Part shown: in pieces, positions 25,367-34,252 of the stretch
Numbering within the stretch: position 1 is the stretch's first letter
Layout: each line of letters opens with the position of its first letter
NCBI RefSeq assembly: GCF_000688235.1
Contig: NZ_JHYO01000005.1
Coordinates: 114,159-178,158 of the forward strand
Direction of reading: 5' to 3'
Length of the DNA stretch: 64,000 nucleotides
DNA from: Terasakiella pusilla DSM 6293
Lineage (GTDB): Bacteria > Pseudomonadota > Alphaproteobacteria > Rhodospirillales > Terasakiellaceae
The notes under the pieces: generated by a model
Databases searched by the model: none
Told to the model about the DNA's origin: nothing
Seen by the model: only the letters and a program-made list of their open reading frames with translations
Position numbers and translations under genes: made by a program

Positions 25367-28300
25367 TCACCCACCCTTTGCCATTTCACTCAGGTCAATC
25401 AACAAACGCTTCACGCCTGCTGCGCGTGAGGCAATATCGTCCCAACGGCGCATGAACACCAGACAATGATCCGGTCGCATTTTTGCCGTACCCGCCTGAT
25501 CCATTAAGAAGCGCACAAGCCCATCAGGGTTTGCAAACTCGTTGTTGCGGAATTTGACAACGGCCCCTTTGGGCCCCGCATCGATTTTTTCAATGGATGC
25601 CAGACGACAAAGCGCTTTCATCTGCACCGTATCCAACAGATTTTCCACTTCACCCGGCAACTTACCAAAACGGTCCACCAATTCGGCGGCAAAGCTGTCC
25701 AGCTCTTGCTCTGTCTTGAGGGTGGAAAGACGGCGGTAAAGCTCCATACGGACGTTCAGGTCCGCGACATAACTTTCCGGGATCAGGACAGGCAGACCAA
25801 TACCGATTTGTGGGCTCCAGTCATGGCCTTCCCCTTCATCGCCCAAAGTGCCTTTGGCCTCGGCAACCGCTTCTTCCAGCATCTGTTGGTACAATTCAAT
25901 CCCAACTTCTTTAATATGACCGGATTGTTCATCGCCCAGCAAGTTGCCTGCCCCGCGGATGTCCAGATCGTGGCTAGCAAGCGTAAAGCCTGCGCCAAGG
26001 GTATCCAGCGTCTGCATGACCTCCAGACGTTTTTCCGCCGTTTTTGAGATCTTTTGCCCCGGTGGCAATGTCAGATAAGCATAAGCCCGCGTCTTGGATC
26101 GTCCAACTCGGCCGCGCAGCTGATAAAGCTGGGCCAGACCAAACATATCGGCACGGTGAATGAAGATCGTGTTCACGGACGGTAAATCAAGACCCGATTC
26201 AACGATATTGGTCGCCAGCAAGATATCATACGCCTTCTCAGAAAACGCGGTCATGACCTCTTCCAGCTCTTTCGGGCTCATACGTCCGTGCGCAACGGCA
26301 ACCTTGGCGTCAGGGACAATTTCATCCAGTTCCCGCGCGACCTTATCAATATCGGCAAGGCGTGGACAGACATAGAAACACTGCCCGCCCCGGAAGCGTT
26401 CACGCTGAATGGCCTCACGGATAACCACGCGGTCAAACGGCATCACAAAGGTGCGCACCGCCAGCCTGTCCACTGGCGGTGTGGCAATCAGGCTCATTTC
26501 CTTCACGCCCGTCAGGGCCATTTGCAAGGTTCGCGGGATCGGCGTTGCGGTTAGGGTCAGCACATGCACATCGGCTTTCAACTTTTTCAGTTGTTCCTTG
26601 TGGGTCACGCCAAAATGCTGTTCCTCATCAATGATCAACAGGCCCAAACGTTTAAACTTGATTGTCTTTGCCAGCAACGCATGGGTGCCGATCACGACAT
26701 CCACGGTGCCGTTCGCCATTTCCTCTTTCGTCAGTTTCGCATTTGCAGGCGTGACGAGACGGGACAGTTGCTGAATACGTAACGGGAAATCAGCAAATCG
26801 TTCGACAAAGTTATTATAATGCTGACGCGCCAACAAAGTTGTTGGGACAACAACGGCAACCTGCATCCCGCTCATGGCAGCAACAAAGGCAGCCCGAAGA
26901 GCAACTTCGGTTTTGCCAAAGCCGACATCGCCGCAGACTAATCGGTCCATGGGGCGGCCACTCTTTAAGTCGCTAATCGCATCGCCAATGGCGCGCAGTT
27001 GATCATCGGTTTCCACGAACTTAAAGCGGGTGCAGAATTCTTCATATAGTCCATCGGGCGGGCTGATGGCTTCACCTTTGCGCAATTCCCGTTCGGCAGC
27101 GACTTTGATCAGCCCTTCTGCCATATCCTTAACACGTTCTTTTAAGCGCGCTTTACGGGCCTGCCACGCCACGCCACCCAGCTTATCCAGATGGGCCGCG
27201 CCTTGATCGGAGCCAAAGCGGGACAAAAGCTCGATATTCTCAACCGGCAAAAACAGCTTATCGCCGCCATCATAGACAAGGATCAAGCAATCGTGCGGTG
27301 CACCGCCCACATCAATGGTTTCCAGCCCCTCATAGCGGCCGATCCCATGATCCACATGGACCACCAAATCCCCCTCTGACAGGCTGGAGGCTTCCGCAAT
27401 AAAGTTTTCCGCACGCATACGACGACGCGCGGGACGCACCATCCGATCCCCCAGAATATCCTGTTCCGATAAAACCGTCAGACCTTGATAAGCAAACCCA
27501 TGTTCCAGTCCCAAGACGACCAAGGCAACTGCATCTTTTGGCAAGCGTTGCACGTCATCCATGGACCCGACTGCCGCTAAGCCCGCAACGCCATGTTCTT
27601 TCAACACATTGGTTAAGCGATCGCGCGATCCTTCAGAATACGCAGCGATGACAACACGTTGGCCCGTTGCCTGTTCCGCTACGATATATTGGCGAACCGC
27701 ATCGTAAACATTAGCATCCGGGTTGGCACGCGCTTCGGCAAAATCAAGGCAACGGCGCCCCTGCGCATCCAGCACAGTCTCACTTTCCGGCAAGCTAAAG
27801 GGGCTGATATGGCCAACACCATAACCGTCCAGCATATTTGCCAAGTCATCAGCGTTTAGATACAACAGGCTGGTTTCAATCGGATTATAGGGCGCTTCGC
27901 CACTCAGGCGCGCATCCACCATATCCTGACGGGCGTCATAGTAATCCTGAATGATTTCCAAGCGCGCATCACGGGCCTGATCCATCTGATGATCAAGCAC
28001 GATCTTGCTGGCTTTCGGCATATAATCCAAAAGCGTTTCCATATTTTCATGGAACAGGGGCAACCAATGCTCCACCCCAATGGGGCGGCGGCCTTCTGAC
28101 ACGGCTTCATAAAGCGGGTCTTTTTCTGCCTTGGTGCCAAAAATTTTGCGAAACGAGGTTCTAAAGCGCGAAATCGCAGCCTCATCCATCGGCAGTTCGC
28201 TGACGGGCTTTAAGACAAAATCGTTCGCCTGATCGATTGTGCGCTGACTTAACGGATCAAAGGTGCGGATACCGGCGACCTCGTCCCATTCCAGATCAAG

Positions 28301-28864
28301 GCGCAAAGGTTCGTCAAATCCCGGTGCAAATACATCAACGATATCACCGCGCACGGCATATTCGCCCGGCTCCATCACCGTTTCGCTGCGCTGATAGCCG
28401 TTTTTCTCAAGGAAAGCCGTTAACTCTTCACGGCGAACTTCGTCGCCTTTTTGCGCTTTATAAACTGTGCCTTCAAAACTTTTGCGGGGCGGCACTTTTT
28501 GTAAAACAGCCGATACAGTCGTCAACACGATGCGCGAAGAGGTTCGCTTTTCAACCAGTGACGTTAAAGCGTCCACCCGTTGCCCGATAATTTCAGGGTG
28601 CGGTGAGACACGATCATAAGGCAGGCAGTCCCATGCGGGAAACTGGATCACGTCAATGTCGGGATAAAAGAAACTCAGGGCCTGCGCGGTCCTGACCATA
28701 CGCGCTTCGTCCACACAGACGAACAGCAAGTCACCATGTTGCTTGGTCAAATATCCAAGAACGATACTGTCATAACCTTCCGGCACGGCCGAATAGGTTA
28801 AGCTGCCGGCTGTCGGCAAAGCACGAAGGGAAAGTTTCATTAGGCCGGTTCGTAATCCTGACAT
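25367..28864 (-). CDS. mfd: transcription-repair coupling factor
   Basis: At 1165 residues this is a full-length Mfd. It releases RNA polymerase stalled at DNA damage and recruits UvrA. The N-terminal UvrB-like part, the RNA-polymerase-interaction domain (around VVHVDHGIGRYEG) and the RecG-like motor are all present. The motor has Walker A GDVGFGKTE, the IIDEEQHFG box and TATPIPRT, followed by the TRCF C-terminal domain. The gene overlaps sdhE by 25 bases, and that pair is divergent from recG, an order common in alphaproteobacteria. Confidence 0.98.
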   Translation of the reverse strand: MSGLRTGLMKLSLRALPTAGSLTYSAVPEGYDSIVLGYLTKQHGDLLFVCVDEARMVRTAQALSFFYPDIDVIQFPAWDCLPYDRVSPHPEIIGQRVDALTSLVEKRTSSRIVLTTVSAVLQKVPPRKSFEGTVYKAQKGDEVRREELTAFLEKNGYQRSETVMEPGEYAVRGDIVDVFAPGFDEPLRLDLEWDEVAGIRTFDPLSQRTIDQANDFVLKPVSELPMDEAAISRFRTSFRKIFGTKAEKDPLYEAVSEGRRPIGVEHWLPLFHENMETLLDYMPKASKIVLDHQMDQARDARLEIIQDYYDARQDMVDARLSGEAPYNPIETSLLYLNADDLANMLDGYGVGHISPFSLPESETVLDAQGRRCLDFAEARANPDANVYDAVRQYIVAEQATGQRVVIAAYSEGSRDRLTNVLKEHGVAGLAAVGSMDDVQRLPKDAVALVVLGLEHGFAYQGLTVLSEQDILGDRMVRPARRRMRAENFIAEASSLSEGDLVVHVDHGIGRYEGLETIDVGGAPHDCLILVYDGGDKLFLPVENIELLSRFGSDQGAAHLDKLGGVAWQARKARLKERVKDMAEGLIKVAAERELRKGEAISPPDGLYEEFCTRFKFVETDDQLRAIGDAISDLKSGRPMDRLVCGDVGFGKTEVALRAAFVAAMSGMQVAVVVPTTLLARQHYNNFVERFADFPLRIQQLSRLVTPANAKLTKEEMANGTVDVVIGTHALLAKTIKFKRLGLLIIDEEQHFGVTHKEQLKKLKADVHVLTLTATPIPRTLQMALTGVKEMSLIATPPVDRLAVRTFVMPFDRVVIREAIQRERFRGGQCFYVCPRLADIDKVARELDEIVPDAKVAVAHGRMSPKELEEVMTAFSEKAYDILLATNIVESGLDLPSVNTIFIHRADMFGLAQLYQLRGRVGRSKTRAYAYLTLPPGQKISKTAEKRLEVMQTLDTLGAGFTLASHDLDIRGAGNLLGDEQSGHIKEVGIELYQQMLEEAVAEAKGTLGDEGEGHDWSPQIGIGLPVLIPESYVADLNVRMELYRRLSTLKTEQELDSFAAELVDRFGKLPGEVENLLDTVQMKALCRLASIEKIDAGPKGAVVKFRNNEFANPDGLVRFLMDQAGTAKMRPDHCLVFMRRWDDIASRAAGVKRLLIDLSEMAKGG

Positions 28865-29097
28865 TCGCGAAGTTTGGTCATGACAGAGTTGTCATATTCT
28901 GGCGGCAAATCAAGCTTGCCCGTGATCCATTTAAAGATATCCACGTCATTTTCTTCGATCAAGGCTTCAAACTGGCTGGCTTCTGTTTCAGACAGGTTAT
29001 CCAGATACCTTTCAGCAAAACGGGCAAAGATCACATCATTTTCATGCATACCCATATATTTACATTTGTGATGCAAGCGCTTAAGACGACCATCCAT
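28840..29097 (-). CDS. sdhE: FAD assembly factor SdhE / succinate dehydrogenase assembly factor 2 family
   Basis: This 85-residue helical protein matches the SdhE family, which helps attach FAD covalently to the succinate dehydrogenase flavoprotein. The family core is visible as FARFAERYLDNLSE and the later FKWITG. The characteristic RGxxE motif reads MGMHE here, so the arginine is replaced while the glycine and glutamate remain. It ends inside the start of mfd and is divergent from recG. Confidence 0.85.
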   Translation of the reverse strand: MDGRLKRLHHKCKYMGMHENDVIFARFAERYLDNLSETEASQFEALIEENDVDIFKWITGKLDLPPEYDNSVMTKLRECQDYEPA

Positions 29098-29171
29098 GAG
29101 AACACCATTTGCTAGATGAAAAAATTTGCTTAGGATATAACTTCCTTTTACTCGGATGTCACCTTCAAACC

Positions 29172-31253
29172 ATGCGCCCAGAAATACTTTTTCCCTTCTT
29201 TAAGCCCATCACCACCCTTGCCGGTGTCGGTCCTCGTATCTCTGTTTTGCTGGAGAAAATTACGGGTGCGCATATCGTGGATGTGCTGTGGCACCTGCCG
29301 ACATCTTATGTGGATCGTCGTTTTTCCCCCACCATTGCCGAGGCACCGGATAATACGGTCGTGACCCTTGAAGTCACGGTGATGAAGCATTTCCCCTCGC
29401 GCAATCGTCCTGCGCCCTACAAAATCACCTGCTTTGATGAAACCGGACCGCTGGAGCTTGTCTTTTTCAACGCTCGTGGGGATTATCTGCAAAAACAACT
29501 GCCGGAAGGTGAAACCCGCATCGTCAGCGGTACGGTGGAACGGTTTAACGGCATTCTACAGATGACCCACCCGGACCGCATGGGCACACCAGAAGAACGC
29601 GACGCCATCCAGACGGTCGATCCGGTTTACCCCCTAACCGCAGGCATCACCAACAAACTGATGGGAAAAACCGCCCGCGCCGCCCTTGAGAAAACCATCC
29701 CCTTACCGGAATGGCTGGATCCCGCCTTTAAGGATCGCAAAAAATGGCAAGATTGGCAGGATGCCCTAAAGACCGCACATGCCCCGCAGGAAGAAGATGA
29801 CTTTTACGCCGATGCCCCTGCGCGAGAACGGCTGGCCTATGATGAACTGCTGGCAAACCAGCTTGCGCTTGCGCTTGTGCGGCGCACTGTTCGCAAAGCA
29901 TCCGGGCGCAGCATCAAAGGCGATGGTCGTTTGCGCAAACAAGTCCGAGATGCCCTGCCCTTTGCCCTGACCGGATCGCAGGAAGAGGCGTTAAAAGAAA
30001 TCAACGACGATATGGGGCAACCTTTACGGATGTTGCGTCTTTTACAAGGTGATGTGGGCAGCGGTAAAACCGTTGTCGCCCTCCTGACGGCACTCAATGC
30101 CATTGAATGCGGCATGCAAGCCGTCATTATGGCCCCGACCGAAATCCTTGCACGCCAACATATGGAAACCATCGAGCCTTTGTTAGAAGGCACAGGCATT
30201 ACGCCCGTCGTGCTGACCGGACGCGATAAGGGCAAAAAACGCACCGCCATCCTTGATCAACTTGAAGACGGCAGCGCCCAGCTTGCCATCGGCACCCATG
30301 CCCTTTTTCAAGAAGATGTCGGCTTTCATAACCTTGGCCTTGCGGTGATTGATGAACAACATCGCTTTGGCGTCCATCAACGCCTTGCGATGGCGGGGAA
30401 AGGCAAGCATGTGGACGTACTGGTCATGACCGCCACCCCCATCCCGCGCACGCTCATGCTGACCGCGTATGGGGATATGGATGTCTCGCGCCTGCTTGAA
30501 AAACCGGCAGGGCGCAAACCGGTTGATACCCGCGTCATGTCACTGGAACGGCTGGACGAAGTGGCGCAAGGGATCGGGCGCATGGTGTCTAAAGGGGCGC
30601 GCGTCTACTGGGTATGCCCCTTGGTGGAAGAGTCCGATAAAATCGAGGTTGCCGCGGCGGAAGAACGCTTTGAGCATTTACAAAAGCTCTACGGCGACCG
30701 TGTCGGCATGGTCCACGGCAAGATGAAGGGGACGCAAAAAGACACCGTCATGGCAGCCTTTGCCAAGGGTGAGATTGATGTGTTGGTTGCGACCACAGTC
30801 ATTGAAGTCGGCGTCAACGTCCCGGAAGCCACGGTTATGATTATCGAACATGCCGAACGGTTTGGTCTGGCGCAATTGCACCAGCTCCGTGGGCGTATTG
30901 GTCGGGGGTCTGCGGCCTCCACTTGCCTGTTGCTCTACGGTGCGCCCTTATCCGAAAATGGACAAGCCCGCCTAAAAATCATGCGGGAAACCGAAGATGG
31001 TTTTGTGATTGCAGAAGAAGATTTACGTCTACGCGGCGCAGGTGAGGTATTAGGCACCCGTCAAAGCGGCCTGCCCGAATTCCGTCTTGCCCAACTGCCT
31101 GCCCATGAAGACCTGTTGGCAGTGGCGCGCGATGACGTCAAACTGATTTTAGAGAAAGACCCCGACCTAAAATCCGCACGCGGCGAAGCCCTGCGCGTCT
31201 TGCTTTATTTATTTGAAGAAGACGCCAGCGTCACATATTTGCGCTCAGGTTGA
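29172..31253 (+). CDS. recG: ATP-dependent DNA helicase RecG
   Basis: The 693-residue protein, the same length as E. coli RecG, remodels stalled replication forks and Holliday junctions. It has the N-terminal wedge/OB domain (from LAGVGPRIS), Walker A GDVGSGKT near residue 297, the DEQHRFG box, TATPIPRT, and the motif VI region QLHQLRGRIGRG. The ATG at 29172 is preferred over an upstream TTG frame because it begins at the conserved N-terminus. Confidence 0.97.
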   Translation: MRPEILFPFFKPITTLAGVGPRISVLLEKITGAHIVDVLWHLPTSYVDRRFSPTIAEAPDNTVVTLEVTVMKHFPSRNRPAPYKITCFDETGPLELVFFNARGDYLQKQLPEGETRIVSGTVERFNGILQMTHPDRMGTPEERDAIQTVDPVYPLTAGITNKLMGKTARAALEKTIPLPEWLDPAFKDRKKWQDWQDALKTAHAPQEEDDFYADAPARERLAYDELLANQLALALVRRTVRKASGRSIKGDGRLRKQVRDALPFALTGSQEEALKEINDDMGQPLRMLRLLQGDVGSGKTVVALLTALNAIECGMQAVIMAPTEILARQHMETIEPLLEGTGITPVVLTGRDKGKKRTAILDQLEDGSAQLAIGTHALFQEDVGFHNLGLAVIDEQHRFGVHQRLAMAGKGKHVDVLVMTATPIPRTLMLTAYGDMDVSRLLEKPAGRKPVDTRVMSLERLDEVAQGIGRMVSKGARVYWVCPLVEESDKIEVAAAEERFEHLQKLYGDRVGMVHGKMKGTQKDTVMAAFAKGEIDVLVATTVIEVGVNVPEATVMIIEHAERFGLAQLHQLRGRIGRGSAASTCLLLYGAPLSENGQARLKIMRETEDGFVIAEEDLRLRGAGEVLGTRQSGLPEFRLAQLPAHEDLLAVARDDVKLILEKDPDLKSARGEALRVLLYLFEEDASVTYLRSG

Positions 31254-31323
31254 AAAAACATTTTGCTTTTGACGATAAACCACCCAACATTATAAAGATG
31301 GAATATTATGTCGGGGGACAGAA

Positions 31324-32184
31324 ATGGTCGGCAAACAGCACTTAACGCGATTGTTTTTCATCGCTAGCCTTTTCCTCTTCACGTCCCCTGTCTGGGGTGA
31401 AACGTTTAAGCTCGGCATTCTCCATGGGGACCAAGATGTGTTTGCCTATGAAATCAGCGTTATAAAGCTTGGTTTGGCAAATGCCCCCGGCAATCACAAA
31501 CTGGAACTGGTCCTCTTAAAAAACACTGCCCAAAAACGCTTTCTAAATCTATTGGAACATGGTGAGAGAATAAACCTGTTTTTCACCGGGTATTCCAGAG
31601 AGCGCGAAGAACAGTTTCTCCAAATCGATATCCCGCTGACCCGCGGCCTTTTGGGGCATCGCATCTTCATAACCCGGCAGAACACCTCACTGAAAAATAT
31701 CGAGAGCCTGGCTGATCTGAAAAAGCTTTGGATTGGGTCTGGCATAGGGTGGCCTGACACGGAAATTTTTAAACATGCCGGGTTTCACGTCATCCAAGCA
31801 AGCTATGAAAACCTATGGAGAATGTTAGCCTTTAAACGATACGACCTGTTTAACCGTGGCATAAACGAGGCCTATGTTGAACTGGAGCAACAACGTAAAG
31901 CCGGATACGACTTTGCGATCGATCCATACCTAAGCGTAACCTATCCTTTTGACTATTTTATCTATGTAAATCGCCGTTCCGAAGACCTCTATCATATCCT
32001 AAAGGCAGGATTAGAACAGGCCTACAAAAATGGGCAATTCATGGAGCATTTTATCAATCACCCCACAATTGCCCATGCTTTACAAATTAGCAAAATGGCT
32101 GAGCGTCGGACCTTTAGGATCCCGAACCCGCTTCTTTCCCCGCGTGCACAGGCAATACCCGATCAGTATTGGCACAAATTCTAG
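31324..32184 (+). CDS. periplasmic solute-binding-like protein (type 2 fold)
   Basis: The 286-residue protein starts with a clear Sec signal peptide (basic start, LFFIASLFLFT core, cleavage near VWGE). The remainder resembles bacterial extracellular solute-binding domains of family 3 type: an N-lobe, then LGHRIFITRQ, SLADLKKLWIGSG near residue 140, and a C-lobe ending in a helix. No permease or ATPase genes are adjacent, so it is an orphan and its ligand is unknown. GGGGGAC precedes the ATG. Confidence 0.75.
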   Translation: MVGKQHLTRLFFIASLFLFTSPVWGETFKLGILHGDQDVFAYEISVIKLGLANAPGNHKLELVLLKNTAQKRFLNLLEHGERINLFFTGYSREREEQFLQIDIPLTRGLLGHRIFITRQNTSLKNIESLADLKKLWIGSGIGWPDTEIFKHAGFHVIQASYENLWRMLAFKRYDLFNRGINEAYVELEQQRKAGYDFAIDPYLSVTYPFDYFIYVNRRSEDLYHILKAGLEQAYKNGQFMEHFINHPTIAHALQISKMAERRTFRIPNPLLSPRAQAIPDQYWHKF

Positions 32185-32192
32185 GACACAGC

Positions 32193-32978
32193 TTAAGTTT
32201 TACTGCCGTCAGGCTTTTTCGCGAGAATAATCGGCGCACCAGATTTTTCACGCATGATATCGATATCCTCGTAAGTTTTGGCGGAGGTCTGTGGCTTCTG
32301 CTGCTCCTCCAACGGACGCCGATCTGGCGGCGTTACGATCCCCCCGGAAATCACCATTTTAACCGCTTGTTCAACCGTCATGCTCAATGGGATCAGGTCA
32401 CTACGGGGGACAAACAGCAAAAATCCCGATGTCGGGTTAGGTGTGGTCGGCAAAAAGATGTTTACACACTCTTCTTCCGTCAGGTTTTGCACCTCCCCTT
32501 GTGTGGTCCCCGATACAAACCCAATGGCCCAAATTCCCCGCCGTGGGTATTCAACCAACACCGCCTCACGAAACGCCTGAGATTTTTGGGCCAGCACTGT
32601 CTCAAAAATCTGCTTAACCGCACTGTAGATGCCGCTAACAACCGGCATACGTGCCATAATACTTTCACTGATCCGCAGAAGCAGCTTACCAACGATCCCT
32701 GCAGTCAACATCCCCACGAGGGTTAGTACAACAATGACAATCAGCAGGCCAAGGCCAGGTAAGGTGAAGGGCAAATACGTTTCTGGGTTGTAGGCTGTCG
32801 GGATCAGCGGTGTGACTTTCTGATCAACAAAATCGATAAAAAGCCATGTCAGTAAAATTGTAATAGAAATTGGCGCAATGACCAGAATACCCGTTAGGAA
32901 ATAAGCCCTTAGACGCGCTGCAACGGTCAACCCCTTAACTTTTTCGGGTTCTTTATCAGGTATGTCTTCAAACTTCAT
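32193..32978 (-). CDS. DUF502 family membrane protein
   Basis: The 261-residue protein has two hydrophobic segments (about 22-45 and 70-100) and the DUF502 signature region MPVVSGIYSAVKQIFET followed by IGFVSG. The function of this widespread family is not established. The ATG at 32978 is chosen because the family begins there; an upstream extension would run into the divergent gene's promoter region. It is convergent with the binding-protein gene. Confidence 0.88.
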   Translation of the reverse strand: MKFEDIPDKEPEKVKGLTVAARLRAYFLTGILVIAPISITILLTWLFIDFVDQKVTPLIPTAYNPETYLPFTLPGLGLLIVIVVLTLVGMLTAGIVGKLLLRISESIMARMPVVSGIYSAVKQIFETVLAQKSQAFREAVLVEYPRRGIWAIGFVSGTTQGEVQNLTEEECVNIFLPTTPNPTSGFLLFVPRSDLIPLSMTVEQAVKMVISGGIVTPPDRRPLEEQQKPQTSAKTYEDIDIMREKSGAPIILAKKPDGSKT

Positions 32979-33073
32979 GATCAATGTCCAGTTTGTAAAT
33001 TTGGTGCTGCAAAGTCGCAGGAGGGCATGGTATAGTTTTTGTATTGAATAAAAAAGAACGAAATGAGAGTTCA

Positions 33074-33322
33074 ATGCAAAATTGGGTCATTCAATACGTC
33101 TACGCAACTGACAAAGGTGAAAATGGCGTTTCCATTATTCACATTCAGGCGGAGAATGAAGCTGAAGCTAAAAAAATTGCTGAAGAAAAAGCCGTCGCCA
33201 AAGAATATATTTTCACTGTCCACCCCCAATCAGATGAACAGTTTCTTGGTAGCGTCAAACATCAGGCTAACATTATGAGTGGCAAGGCCGACAACTATTC
33301 GGCGCAGGACCAAGACAGTTAG
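33074..33322 (+). CDS. hypothetical 82-residue protein
   Basis: The small soluble protein opens with a beta-like stretch (QNWVIQYVYATDKG), continues with a charged helix (EAEAKKIAEEKA) and ends in a polar tail. The start at the ATG at 33074 has GAGAG upstream and is preferred over a TTG ten codons earlier. It is divergent from DUF502 and overlaps the convergent cNMP-binding gene by four bases. I do not recognise a family. Confidence 0.6.
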   Translation: MQNWVIQYVYATDKGENGVSIIHIQAENEAEAKKIAEEKAVAKEYIFTVHPQSDEQFLGSVKHQANIMSGKADNYSAQDQDS

Positions 33323-33702
33323 GTCTTGTAGCGCACCAGTTCTTGACCCATCCGACGGATATTTTTAACGAAAATATTAATCAAGCCGCGCACGAAGGGG
33401 TCAGCTTTTGCAAGCTTGCTTTCAAAAATATCGCGGGTGATCACAACCAGTGTGGTCTGTTGCACCGCGCGGGCGGCTGCCATACGCGGTGAATTATCAA
33501 TCAAGGCCATTTCGCCAAAGATCCCGCCCTTATTGATGGTCCCTAAAACAACTTCTTTGCCATCGACCAGCTTGAAAATCTCAATCATGCCGCGTTCAAC
33601 GATATAGGCGCGATCCCCCGGTTCCCCTTCTTTGAAAACCCTGTCGCCTGAATAGAAGACTTTTCTTTCTATGAAACGTTTAGCCGCATGTCCCTGAGCC
33701 AT
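33319..33702 (-). CDS. stand-alone cyclic-nucleotide-binding domain protein
   Basis: These 127 residues are essentially one cNMP-binding beta barrel with flanking helices. The phosphate-binding cassette FGEMALIDNSPRMAAARA keeps the Glu and Arg used to hold cAMP or cGMP, so binding is plausible. There is no DNA-binding or enzymatic domain, so it probably works through a partner. A class III cyclase is encoded 10 kb upstream. Confidence 0.85.
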   Translation of the reverse strand: MAQGHAAKRFIERKVFYSGDRVFKEGEPGDRAYIVERGMIEIFKLVDGKEVVLGTINKGGIFGEMALIDNSPRMAAARAVQQTTLVVITRDIFESKLAKADPFVRGLINIFVKNIRRMGQELVRYKT

Positions 33703-33808
33703 TCACAAGACCTTTCGAGCGAAATTATAGTATTTCAGTAATTTATCAGTTTAAATTACTTATGCAATCAGGTCCAATAAAGCAACGAAAAAAACGAAAG
33801 GGTTGAAA

Positions 33809-34252
33809 ATGAGACAGTACCCAGCTCGCCCTTGGGTTGGTATTGGCGTCGTCGTTCATAAGGGGCAGGATATTTTGCTCATTAAACGCTCAAAAGCCCC
33901 GAATAAGGGCGTTTGGAGCCTGCCCGGCGGAGCCCAAGACCTTGGTGAAACCATCATTGAAGGCGCCAAGCGCGAAGTTTTGGAAGAGACAAACATTGAA
34001 ACCTGCGATCATTTCCTGATTGACTGCCTCGATTCCATACATCGTGACCAGCAGGGAAAGGTGGAGTACCACTACACGCTGATCGAAATCTCCTGCCTGT
34101 ATCAATCAGGTATCCTACGTGCCCTAGACGACGCCACAAACGCAAAATGGGTGCCTTTCGACCAAATTCAAGGAATGAACCTGCCAAAAAACACCCAATT
34201 GATTATTGAGAAATCCTATCTTTCGCGGAAGGCTTCGTTGACGGACGAATAG
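33809..34252 (+). CDS. Nudix hydrolase, ADP-ribose-pyrophosphatase-like
   Basis: The 147-residue protein has a Nudix box, GAQDLGETIIEGAKREVLEETN, reported here by its pattern G-x5-E-x7-REVLEE. The usual closing Gly is Asn. It should hydrolyse nucleoside diphosphates linked to another moiety, with ADP-ribose or NADH among the usual substrates. The ATG at 33809 is correctly spaced from AAAGGG, unlike the TTG two codons earlier. Its last 37 bases overlap the convergent hlyD-like gene. Confidence 0.85.
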   Translation: MRQYPARPWVGIGVVVHKGQDILLIKRSKAPNKGVWSLPGGAQDLGETIIEGAKREVLEETNIETCDHFLIDCLDSIHRDQQGKVEYHYTLIEISCLYQSGILRALDDATNAKWVPFDQIQGMNLPKNTQLIIEKSYLSRKASLTDE

